Notes under the pieces: model-generated
Databases searched by the model: none
The model's input: the letters and a program-made list of their open reading frames with translations, nothing else
Told to the model about the DNA's origin: nothing
Source of the DNA: Ilyonectria destructans
Lineage: Eukaryota; Ascomycota; Sordariomycetes; Hypocreales; Nectriaceae
Direction of reading: 5' to 3'
NCBI GenBank assembly: GCA_020740775.1
Contig: JAHEWK010000006.1
Coordinates: 2,976,001-3,040,000, forward strand
Length of the DNA: 64,000 nt
Made by a program: the position numbers and the translations under genes
Part shown: piece after piece, positions 1-11,857 of the stretch
How the letters are laid out: the number at the start of each line of letters is the position of its first letter
Position numbering within the stretch: position 1 is the first letter of the stretch

Positions 1-3000
1 CCATCACGAACGCTCGACAGCGCAGTCCACACCATTACCACCACACCAGGTACCAACTGCGTCACCTCACCCACGGGCGTCATTGTTCCAGACCCCGCAA
101 CGGTGTAGAATTCCATGATATTTGCGGGATAATTATCCGACTGCGGGTTGGCCTTGGACCAAGAGCCACTGTCAGCGGACACCACCAGGATCGGAAGTGA
201 CAGAGTGGGGACGTCGGCGGCCAGTTCTGAAAAAGTCATTTTTCTGTTCCATCCCGACCGATCTCATGCAATCGTCAATAGCCCCCGACTCGTCCGTTGC
301 AATTCCCCATCGCCCAAGGAACCCTGGTCATCGACCCTACCTCGATCATCTTTCGCAAATCGGCTGCGTCAATAAATGGATGCGCCGCTTTACGACGGCT
401 ATCCATCCCTCCGACTCAAGCAGCCCTCTCATCAGATGTTCTGACCAAGGGCCTGTCGCCCAAAGAGGTTGTCTTCCACACCCTAGTGGGAACCTGGGCA
501 ACTCAACTCACCCCCTCCTAAGCCTCCTCAGCCTCCAAAGCACGGTCAAATGGACTAGCCAGATATAGGCAGACGCCTTTGACTGCTGGCACAAGAGCGA
601 CCTCATATCCGCAAGTCACCCCCATATTACGCTCATCCCGTGACCCCTGCAATGGCGAAGGGTTGATGATGTTGGGATGCTCTCACGCAAACCGGTTTGG
701 GGAAACCACTTGGGGATCGAGTGCATCATCACCATGTGATGGATCACGCAGATGACTTAGACATCGATTAACGCCTCGTATATTTCGGTCACTGCACCAA
801 TCCCCAAATTTGCTCACATTCACACGATGACAGCCCAAAGGATTTCGAAGCGAGATTCACCAATTTCACAGCGGCTCCGGGGTTCCGTTGCGAGATCTGA
901 CAGAGCGAGTGTTGGATTGCGCATCCTTACTATTTTTGCATCCCAGCCGCCCACCCAAATGTATCAGATCTCCCCTGCAGTCCGCCAACTCTCAACGGTC
1001 CGGACAATGCAGCGAGCCGAAAACGACACTTGGACGATGACGCTGTCAGATCTTGCGTCTTCGCTGGTCGCCCATAATTGACTGATGGGCATCCATTCAT
1101 CCATGCCCAAAGGTACATGTCACTCATCCAACCACCAACGGTTTATTGAGGGACAGTTGGAGGTCCAAACCCCCCATCAACAGAACCTTTCCCAGTCGGT
1201 TCCGACACCCTACTCTGCAGGCGCCACCAAACTCATAGCCCCTATCAGGCAGCTCTTCACTACAACTGTGAGCTGTTTGCGGCCTGTCCACGCAGTTTGG
1301 ATCTCACCCCAGCCGAAACATGAGAAACAACCCCGTGCTCCGACCGATCTCGACCTGCCCCCTCAACCTGGCTCAAATAGCCGCCACCCGCTAGGTTGGA
1401 AATTTAGAATCACCGGCGATCTTTCTGATCGTTCAACTGCCGCTGCCCAGCTGCCCCATTATATTGGGAGCGTGGAGGTCCTTGCGCGCCATCTCCTTTT
1501 CCGACTCGATCAACAAGCCATCTGTCTTCTTTAGTCATGTGTCTAGACCGTTTTGTAAAGACTGTTGCATTTAAGACCCGATATCAGGTGATGGAGCTTC
1601 CTAGAGTGGACTCACTACGGTTATCCCCTGACACACCCTCTCGACGCTATAGGCTTGTCGATGAAGGCTTGAAGGGGTTATCCTGGTCCTAGATCGCAGA
1701 GGGACTGCAGCCGAGATTCGTGTGGAAGCAACGTCCGGCCGGCATGGCCCCCAAGTAAGCATGCCAAAAGCCAGCCGATCGGGTCACGATACTATGACGT
1801 GGTCGCCCTTCTTTACGCTCCGGCCGGTTCAGCCCCAGATCCTACCCGACCCCTGGGGTCACCTGCACCCATATGCAGAATCAGGACCTTACTTCAGAGC
1901 AATACCGAGGCGCTCGCCGAGATGCAGATGCAGATGCCTCTTAAGCTGACGAATCCTGCTAGGTCTCATCCCGTCCACCGACTAGCTAGGAGGGTTACGC
2001 CCGAGGCGATCGGTGAGGATCCCCGGAGGACTCACTTAGCTCCTTTTGACGCCATAAGAGCTATTGGGGCTGGCTCCGACATCCGATCTGACCTGGTCGC
2101 CAACGAGTCGTGGGCAAATTTGGTCGCATTTTGGGGCCGACACTGGCGAACTCAGCCTGAAGCAGGCGCTGAACCAGCACAGGCCGCACACGTCCCAGTT
2201 GTTCAAGGGTGCCGTTATGAAGACCAGGGTCGTGAAAGGGCGGAACCTTGGGATCTGGCTGCGGTGGGGCGGCCTCGACAGGACGATCGTCTGATCCCAG
2301 GTCGGCGCCCACTAGCAAGATCCTGCCCGTCCCGCGAACACACCACCACCAAGCATGGCGCCTCACACCTCACCTCACTCGCCTCACCCCCCTCCACATC
2401 TCCTCGCCTCTCCCAATTAACAATTGCATCGCACAGGTACGTACCGGGTACCGAGGTACGTACATAGATCAGCGGCTGCTAGAGTCGCCCACAAGTACAG
2501 AGTGACCCCGGATGGCCTCGTTCTAGATGCCTCCATAGCCAGTAGCGCCCATCTGGATAATTACCCAGCGTCGGGCCAGCGAGGACGGGCCAAACCCTCC
2601 AATCAGCGACGCCACCCACCCTCAGTTGTGCCGGTTTTGCTGACGTTGGACTCGGTGGGAAGTTGGTATTGGATGAAACCGAGGCCATCCTTCGAGTGGT
2701 CTCGATCTCGGGCTTGCAGATGAATCGATCGCGATGATGTAGCTGCCTGTCATTGTCCGGCTCATGCAACAGGGAGGATCCTCCCTCCGGCCAACCTCAC
2801 AGCTTCCTGTCTTAGTTAGCCATCCACTTTACCCAGGCATTTTTCTGGCACCTTGCGGTGGGAGCAGGCGATTGAATGAGACAGCACGCCCCTCCAAGCC
2901 GCAGCGAGTGCAAACTCAGGTGCATCAATCGGGCGGTCGCTGATCGCTAAACCATCGGCAAACCTCAAGCCGTCCATCCCTGATGATCAACTCCATACGG

Positions 3001-6000
3001 CGGTAATCCCATGCTTCATCAACACGAACCCCAGCACGGGAAAGTCGACGGGAGATGCAGAGCCAGCATCCTTGTAGCATGCGATTCTCAAACGGGGAAT
3101 TGTCGGTCAAGATGCGGGATGCAAGCGCAAGCCACACCACGCCGGTCAACGATTCAGCGGCTTGGATCCGCTTCTTGGCGTCTTCAAGTGGCCTGATGTT
3201 ACGGAATGTCATGGCCGGGGCGTCTACACGGCGCATCCTACTCCTCACATGCCCAACCGAGTCATTTACCTGCACGCCGGTCCTGCCTTCGTCTCAGCTG
3301 TTCAGCTTCTGGGTGGCAGGAAGACGTTGCGTGAGGCTGAGCGCATACCCATTCTTGAGAATATCGCCGCAGCACCAGTTCTCCAGGACAAATATCCCCA
3401 TCGATCCCCGCTGGGCCAGTGGCAACACTGCCAGAGTTCGCCAGAGGAAAGGCACGCGACAGCGGCCTTGACACCGGGACTTTGGTTCGTCTATGCGCCC
3501 AACGGCGGCGGGGGGCGCAGGCTCTGCCGGTGGACTCTGAAGTGTCACTGCGAAGTTGAGCGCCACGACACCGAGACACTGTCGACGCCGAGGCCATCTA
3601 GCGGCGCACCACGGGGGAGGACGGAGTCATGCCAACTCATCGAGATCCTGGACAAGCACCCGCCAGATTCACCAAAATCAAACAAAATGCCGACTGAGTG
3701 CCTGACGCGGATCGAACTCTATCAAAACACTAAAATCAAATAGCCGCCTAGTCCATCGATCTAGCTTCGTGACCGAGCATGCGGATCCTGTACTCGCTCG
3801 AGCCAAAAAATTGCATTCATACCCCCAGTTCTGAACCCGTCGTCTCAGCCTTACCACCGAACAGCACCGCTAGGCGTGCGTGCGACATGTAATGCCCTGC
3901 TAGCCTCAGGCCGCCCGAGGCGTTGCTCGCCTGCTTGCTGCTTGCTTCTTCTACCACGGCCCCTGAGCGGCGGACGTCCAATCACCCCCGCCGCACTGGC
4001 CTGATGCATCATACGATGTCCTAAAGTCTGGCTACCCAGCCTTCCTGTTTTGGCCGTATTCGAGTCTCCTCTGGCAACCATCGAGATGCCGGCCGGATCG
4101 GAACCGATCTTTGCATGGAGCAGCCAGGGGAACGGAGCAAGGGAGGTTGAGGGACGAGAGGAGGCTTCAAACCCCCCGCACTTGTTGCGTTCCAGGTCAG
4201 TGAAGCATGGCCCTCAGACGCGGGCATTGTCCTGGCGCTTCGCCCAGGCGATCATCATGGTCGGCATTGAAGCCATTTCCCCGTGTGTGCCAGTCAGCCA
4301 TCGCATCGCATCTAATCGTATCGTATCTCATCTCGCCAGCATCGTGGCGGGGACCCATCCCGGCGGCTCGTGCTCCCGCTAGGGCGCCCCCCTGACTCAA
4401 AGGGCCGTAGGCGTCGTTCGCCTCCATCCTCTCATTTACAGACAGGAGCGAAGCGTCCGCACCACGAGAAGCTTGGGGTTTAGCCGAGGCATTTCCAGAT
4501 CGAGCCACGAGGCCACTTCCCAATAGTGCCATGCCATTGCTCGATCGTGCAGCTGCTGGGGCTTTTTGGCCCGTGGAGATGATGCTGCCCAGCCTTCGGA
4601 GATGCAGATGTGGGCATAAGGTTGTCACGTACGTGAAGTGGTACATCCTTCCAGGCCCAGAGCAATCCACGGGCATGGTTGCGATGGATCCAAAGTCTAA
4701 TAAGCTCCTGCCCCGAGTCAAGTTGATTGCTCTTCGGCACTTGATGACGGGCGCTTGTTGGCGAAGACTTCCAGAAGCTCCTGGGAGGTTTAATCTAAAT
4801 GAGACGGTACGTAACCGACATCCTCACTTTGCTTTTTTCTTTCCGCTCCCGTATAGGCTTTCCAAGTACCCCGGACGGTGCTGGCCGGGAAATGGGGGAT
4901 ACGGAATTGCGAATTTTCGCCAGCCTCGAAAGAGCTGGCGCACGACTCGCACTAACTGGCTGGGGCCCCTGATGCAGATCCTCAACTCCATGCAGCCCGG
5001 ATTTATACCAAGTCAGACTATAGTCGGTTGCCAGGTTTGTTTCTAGTTTCGTTTCAGTCCATTTGCCTGCACTCCTTGCTGCTTGCTCACCTTTCTTTTT
5101 CACGTACGTTTCGCGTCCAAATCGTCCCACCGGTGCCGCCCTAGCGTGGGCTAGAATTGCTTTTTTTTCACCGCCGCAAACTCTTTCCGCGTGCTCCCTT
5201 TCATTTTGGCTTTCTGGGAGGATTCTGACCCGGTCGAAATAGCCCCGGCGCTTTCGATCTCGGCTATGAAGAGGGCGGCGCCCCTGTCGTCATCGGTGGG
5301 GAATTGGGTATGGGGGATCCTCGACGGGTGTCTGGTTAATCGCTCACCATGCACGCTATTTGGGTGTGCATGTCTACACGACAAGGGGGGTAGAGAGGCG
5401 CTACTATGCAAAAGGATCCCAATTCTCACCACAAAACGTACGAAGGGTCCCATCCTACTTCGCAGTCTGCATGCCAAGGGCATAATTGCTTTGTCCTCTG
5501 ACATTTACCAGGGGGGGTTGAGCAACAAGCAAACAAAATCGGGGTGCAAAGGTGAACTATCGCATTCTAACGGACGATGGCAAATGGAAATGGCATCATG
5601 ACCATGGGTTGTCTCTCCTATGAGACCCGACCCGGGGGGGCGGAGGGTCTTGGCAAGACAACCAATCACACATCGCGGAGTAGGCTCCGGTGGAGGCTTC
5701 GGAGGATGAGACCAACCGTAGCAGGTTCCTCATTCTCCGGGACACTTCCTCTGCCGAGGTGTTGGTGCTGGAGTTAGTTGGTGTTAGCTGCTGTTGGTCT
5801 TGGTCTTTGTGCTGGCGCGGCCCGCGGCGGACTGTGTCCCAATCCCCTTTGAGACCCAGTCCATCGCGCCGGACACTGGATCGCGGATCGGTAGTTCGGG
5901 TTTCGTACTGGCGATCAAGCCCAGGACCCTGGATTTGTTTTTGGTCTTTCTTTTGGGACTTGTCGATCCCCCGGTCTGGACCTCCACGCCTCTGTTCCCG

Positions 6001-9000
6001 CTCAGGCCGCAGCACACTGAACCAAGACTCTCTGGTTCTAACGCCGCACTACTCCGTACCCGCCATCGGGTTATCTACCTTCTAGCTGCGTGCATAGCGC
6101 AGCGGCCGTGCTTGAAGCGAGATGCCACACACGGAGATGTCGACAATCGGGGAAAGGTGCTGTGAGTAGTCGTGCTTGGTGTCGACGGATGGGAATGCGG
6201 AGATAAGTTTAAGACATGCCGCGCCTCGAATGCAGACCCTTGGAGGAAGGAAACTCTGGTGTGTTTGGCCATCAGTTTGAGAGGCTCCTAGTTAAGCGCA
6301 AGAGATTAAGGCAAGCCACCAGATGGCGGTGCAGCTATTGGGATCGCGCTCCGAAGCGAAAGAGTAAGATCGATGAAGGGCCGCTGTCCACCTCCCCGAA
6401 GAGGTCTCGAGTCAGCCACCATCCGAGACAACGAGGCTTGGCCATTCGCTACCGTCGGCGACAAGAGACGAGATGGCGCGGGAGGGAGTGGAATGAATCA
6501 TTCGGGAGCAAAAAATGCTTGTCAGGTGGGCCAGATCCATCCCCGCAAGGGGCACATCAACAAGCGGGCAAAGTCAGATGCGGATGAGATGCGAATGCGA
6601 TGCCGGGCTCCTAGACAGGAGTTCCTTGTCGCACGTCATTCCCGTCCCTGCCCCCACTACAGCAATTCCATGGACAACTAGGCTAATTATCACCAGCATG
6701 TTGACATACTGTGTAGTAGTATCTCCCTCTGGAGCGCTAGATGCGCCCGTCGGCCGCCTGAGCTTGCGGCGCCGCCTCCGTGTCTCTTCTGGATGCATCA
6801 AGAATCGACAGCAGGCTTGCCAGAGGCGGCGGGCGTACTGGGAAGCAAAACCCTGGTTGCTCGATGGCGCGCGATCCGGAGGAGGCGTCAATGGAGAGAG
6901 GTAGCGAACTGACTTGTGTATGCGAGATTGTCACGGAGATTGTCACCAAAGCACTCCCCAGACTAGCGGTGCGTGTTAGTCTGGGTTGTGTTGGTCCAAG
7001 TGTTGGTCCAGGTCGGGCGGTGTTAGTGATCGGCGGGGAAGCGGATGCTGCATAGTTTCAGGATCCCATGGTAAGTTGGTTGGGCATGTCAGGGGTTAAC
7101 TTAGCTGCTTGTGCTTGGATGTGCTTAACTTGTTGGTGGTGTTGGTGTTGGTGATGGTGATGGTGATGGTGATGGTGATTTTTGTTGGTTGGTTGGTTGG
7201 TTGGTTGGTTGCCCAGTCTCCGCCGCAGTTAAGCCGATGTGCAGGTGCAGGGTAGGTAGTGCACCATCGACATTTCAACCCAGAACAACAACACTCTTGC
7301 GATACTCTGAGGCTGGTCTTGGGAGTGCAAATGAATCTGGCACCTTTTGGTTGTGAATATAATATATCAACTGAATTGAGTATAAGGTTGTTGTCTTACA
7401 ACCAAAGGAGACTTCGTGGTTGGCTTGTTGATGTTGGTTTTCGTCCCCGCAACACCGTTCCCACCTTGGCTCCCCTTGACACAGTTCCACGACAAAGTAC
7501 TTACCGAATTAGACAAAGATATACAAAATACAGAGCGAAGTTAAGATGGTATGCGCCGTGGCTAAATGGATTATATACGCAATGAACGGACAAGCCTAGG
7601 AAAGCGCCACTCTGGGCTTCTTACGGGCAACTCCAATGAGGAACCATGCCAACCCAGCGATTGTACCAATACGAAGATATATTTGAACTCGAATGTTATA
7701 GAGGATATACCATTATGACTCGGGCCTCAGACCCTTAGACCCTCTCGTCCTCTCCAATTTTCCCGCAGGAAGTCTTGGGGGTGGGCACACTCACGCAATA
7801 TCCCTCCATGAGTTTGCTCCAGCTGGTTCCGGAGTTTCAACTCCAAGCTGAATGTTTCTTTACACAAAAACAAAGCATCGGCTGAAAGCCATATCGAGTA
7901 AACTTAAACGCGGTGAGTCAATTCAACCAACAAACCTGAAAATTTATATTCTTCAACATCTTACGTGAGCTCGGGTGTCCACAAGATCTTTGTGCATCAT
8001 ACCTGACCTGGATGTCTCGATGGTGGGTTTTTATTGGCCAAGCGAATAAACCAAATTGATGGAAATAAACTAAACTAATGACTCTGTAACATGCTACTGG
8101 TTGTCTTTACCCGGAAGACGATTAGTAGACGAGGTTGCACGCAATAGATTATTGTCGAGCTTGGGAGAGACTGTAGACGTAACGGGATTGCGATGGTCAG
8201 GACCTCTATTACTAGAGCTGATCAAAGTACATTCCTGCCTCAAGAAAACCACCCTCAAGATTAGTTGTAGCAGTCCCCAGCACATGATCTGTGACAATTA
8301 ACCCTCATATCCGTTGGAAAAACGTGAGGCTCCAGTACTCGCCCCTATTGAGTTATTGTACTTTCTTATGTAAAAGGAACAGCCAGGGGGACTCCAATTG
8401 GGAGAAGTGAGTTTAACACATGTTGATCACTACCAAACTGTAATATCTAAGTCTTGCCTGACACTGACCATAATGTTCTGGACTATCCAGTAACTACCCA
8501 GCTCCAATACTTCTCCTAACCACCATCTCTGCTAATCCCACTCAGACCCATGCATGTACCCTTAGTGCTGAGTTCCTGCAGACCAGACTCGGCGACCATA
8601 TACATGCTAATACTTGTCTCCGTCAGACTTGATCCAACTTTCGCATCAGTCGACTGCTAGTCTGCTGCCGTGGGCGGCTGGACGGGCAGAGACAGGTTCG
8701 CCCAAGTGTCGGTGATCTCCTGATCCTTGGACCGAATCAGTATTTAGTACTGGGGAATTCATGAGTTGAGACAGAGGCCGCATCGTAAGGGATACCGGGG
8801 GCGTTACGTTATGCGGTGTTTAGTTGAGGATTGCGATGTTGGAACTGGAGATTTCGTTTCCAGGATCAAGAATTTATCTCCAACGACGCAGACTGGATGA
8901 AAAGAACTAATACTGTGTCTAGTAGTAGATACATTCTAAGTAGTATCCCGTCCTATCGGCCACAGTCACTAACATCAAATCGCTGCAGTCAGTAACGTCA

Positions 9001-9321
9001 CCAGATATTCGCCGGCAGCTCTAGAGGCACTGGCTAGATTTCACCTATCAGATTACTAGGGACCCTGCTGGCTTTGAATATTGGGATGGTGTGTCAATGC
9101 AGTACATAATGATGATGATGAATACACCCTACCCCTTTATCATTCGGCTACCTACCTAACCCTGGGCAGCAGCCGCAGTTTTCTATCAAGTTTCAAAGGA
9201 GTTTGTCGCCCAAAACGCCACTGAGAACCATGCCCCATGTCCATCCTCTTGCTGCTGCAAATGTCGAAAGATCAAACACACTCACTCTCACAATTTCCCC
9301 AACTGGGTCATTCTTGACCTC
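1..9321. other. gene-poor region, no confident gene
   Basis: About 9.3 kb with no gene I can support. Open frames are short, overlap on both strands and do not resemble known families. The minus strand is open from position 327 to the window edge, and two minus-strand frames at 2925-3566 read somewhat like protein; both are treated as findings rather than genes. Bases are fairly balanced to about 7.2 kb and become more AT-rich at about 7.3-9.2 kb. Simple repeats occur at 7145-7211. It could be intergenic, decayed mobile DNA or lineage-specific sequence; the bases alone do not tell. Confidence 0.5.
7145..7211. repeat. adjacent GGTGAT and TTGG microsatellites
   Basis: A GGTGAT-type hexanucleotide run (about 7151-7179) is followed directly by a TTGG tetranucleotide run (about 7184-7210). 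Both are nearly perfect, so the tract is likely to vary in length between strains. No coding role is seen. Confidence 0.9.
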
Positions 9322-11155
9322 TCATGCCATACGCCCATCTGTCTCCGCCGATGTGGCCTTCTCCCCTGCGTCTGGGTTTAGGTAATCTGCGCCCTCGGCG
9401 GCCTCGTACTCGCCAATGAGGTCCCCAACGACCTGCCGCGCCTCGTCGAACTCGTCGAGGTTCTCCGAGAACGGCGCGGTTTTCTTGTAACTCTCCATGA
9501 AGGCGTTGCGCTTGCGCATGCCGTCGTACTGTCTTACGATTCTCTTGAAGAGCTACATGTGGGGAAGCCCTCGTTAGTCAATAGAAGATGATGTCTAGGA
9601 ACACAGGGACGTACCGTCGCAATGCTGGTGTGGTTGGCCAGCATCAAACCGCTCACACGATGGCTCATGGGGATGTAGGGACTTCGTTTCGTCAAGGCGA
9701 CCTGAATACTGGCAGGGCCCCAGGGGATGAAGGTGGCGAGGCGACGCTCACGGATACGGAGCAGACTCTTGTGGACGTCGGTAGGATCGACTTCACCCTG
9801 GATGACGTTGAGGATGGAGATGTAGCAGCTCTTCTTTCCGGGAACCGTCGACACCATGCGGTTCTTGGGCTGGAGCAACCGTCGCATAACGTCTAGCACT
9901 GTCGTCTTGCGCACCGTCTTGGCTTGCTCGACCTGGTCGCCGGTGAAGGGAGTGTAGGCTGTCATGAGGAAGTGGCACCTTGGGGTCGGGATCAGAGAGG
10001 CCAGGATGCTGACGAGATCGTTGTGCATGTAGCCAGGGTATCGTAGAGTGGTGGTGCTCGCCGACATGACGGTGGCGACCTATGAGTGGGAGTTGAATTA
10101 GCATCAACTTCGCTTTTGGGTGTGGGTGCTATCAACGTACCAGCTGGTTCGTCTGTTGGAACGAAGGTTCCTGGACATGGAGCCGGTCAGCAGCAATGTG
10201 AGAGAGGGCGCCATTGTCGAGGACGACGACGGAGTCAGCGTTCTGGGTTAGTCGGCGCATGGAAAGAATGCTGTTGTAGGGGTGGACGACGACGTCGCCG
10301 GCGCTGGTGGTGTCGGGGAAGACCGAGTACGTCTGGATAATCTTCTTGGGGAAGCGGTCGTTGAGTTTCTCGAGGAGGAACGAGCCCAGACCGGAACCGG
10401 TTCCGCCGGCGATGGAGTGCAGCATCATGAATCCCTTTGTCACGCTGTTAGGAGCCGCAATGCGTGGTTGTACACCGAGCGCCTACCTCGAGGGAGTCGC
10501 TCCCGTCGGCCTCTCGGTCAATCATCTCCATAATGTCCTCGCATACGGCCTCGCCGCTCTGGTATCCGTCACCCCAGTTGTTCGCAGCACCCATGCCATT
10601 CTTGCCAACGTAGAAGTTCTCGGGGTTGTAGATGTTCTTGTAGGGGCCGGTCTGGATGCCGTTGAGGACCTGTCCGAGCTGTCTTTAGCACATGTCTCCT
10701 AGCTGCCACAGCTGCATCATGTCGTCATTGTCGTCATCGTCGTCGGCAATACGCACCCTGGGCTCCAGGTCGATCAGGATCGCGCGGGGGATGTATCGGG
10801 TGTCGTCGCTCTGGTAGTAGAAGACGTCCTTGCGGTCACCGCCCTCGGTCGCAAAGTCCTCGAGGTTGCCATCCTGGCTGATGCCATGTTCCTGGCAGAG
10901 CTGCTGCCAGAACTGGCTTCCGACTGTGACGCGGGAGCCGGAGTTAGCAGTCTAGACTTGGGTTGTGGGTGGGAAGCTATCGGCGGTATGTGGTGCGAGG
11001 TGGGGGAGGGGACTAACTGCTGTTGCCGCACTGCCCGGCCTGGATGGTGATGATTTCCCTGAGAAAGAGCGCAGAGAGGTGAGCGAATGACACGGTAAGA
11101 GAGAGAGAGAGAGACAGAGAGAGAGGCTCGCAAAGGGGCGACGGTACCTGGGCAT
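9322..11155 (-). CDS. TUBG: gamma-tubulin
   Basis: Gamma-tubulin, the tubulin of the gamma-tubulin complex that nucleates microtubules at spindle pole bodies. Seven exons give 462 aa: 11155-11148, 11058-11018, 10923-10757, 10669-10487, 10434-10141, 10079-9615 and 9552-9322. The joins restore the expected order: [16 protein letters not shown], the [12 protein letters not shown] segment, the [12 protein letters not shown] segment, the GTP-binding loop GGTGSGLGS (about residues 143-151) and [16 protein letters not shown], which is gamma- rather than beta-tubulin sequence. Length matches fungal gamma-tubulins. The first exon carries only eight coding bases before a GA-rich intron. The acceptor before exon 5 is AAAG, weaker than the others. 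It lies head-to-tail downstream of the nucleoporin gene. Family identification is very secure; splice sites are inferred from conservation. Confidence 0.96.
11099..11124. repeat. GA-dinucleotide tract in intron 1 of gamma-tubulin
   Basis: A nearly pure GA run (CT on the coding strand) lies inside the first intron (11147-11059). The CT-rich strand sits in the sense orientation, within the span normally used for branch point and polypyrimidine signals. Confidence 0.85.
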
Positions 11156-11351
11156 CTTGATCGGCTTGGTGTTGTGGTGCTGATGCAAGTGCAAGATGGG
11201 AGCTGAGCTGTGCGGGTATGGCCCAGTGCATTGGCTCTTGGTGCTTTGGTGCGTTTTGCGACGGCCTTGGGCTTGACGCGACGCGCTGTTGCTCCCGCCC
11301 CCGCGTTGCACTTTAACATTTTTTTTGGGGCACAACCACCAAGTTACTCTA

Positions 11352-11361
11352 TACCTAGGTA
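11352..11361. promoter_or_regulatory. palindrome TACCTAGGTA upstream of gamma-tubulin
   Basis: A perfect 10-bp palindrome about 200 bp upstream of the gamma-tubulin ATG, in the spacer to the nucleoporin gene. Close relatives (TACCT-N-AGGTA) occur at 26650-26660 and 39057-39067. A regulatory role is only inferred from position and recurrence. Confidence 0.3.
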
Positions 11362-11857
11362 CCTGCTCAGCATCGAGTGAATACAAGACCAACTTCACTC
11401 TCCCTCAACTGGTTTTGCACAAGCGCATTGTAATCGGCGCCCCAAAGTCACAGGGATACATGTAATTTAACCAAAAGAGGCTTATGGGGGGACTCGAGTT
11501 CTTCGTGAATCTTACTTCCAACACAGCCCGTCTCCGTCTCCGTCTCCTCTCTTTCATCTTACACACCACCAAAACACCACTCGACATACATGTACTCTCG
11601 GCCACACACGGCCAGGTCTCTTCGCCTTTCGTTTTGTCCCAACAGCTATTTTTCATTCCTTCGAATAGACAATCTCGGCTGGCTTAAGTCCCTCCAATAA
11701 ACTTGCTTGACACACCCAGAAAATAAAGTGCCAAAAAACACCGACAATACCAAAAAGCTCAATGCTCTGCAACGCCCGCAATGCTCCCTATTCCTTCCTT
11801 ACCTGTCTATATCAGCATCCCGCCGATGCATCTAATATACTTGATTTGTCCTCCACA

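Noticed and set aside
3700..3740. tRNA-like GAGTTCGATCC on the minus strand
   Set aside because: The five bases on each side do not pair as a T stem and no A box is placed correctly.
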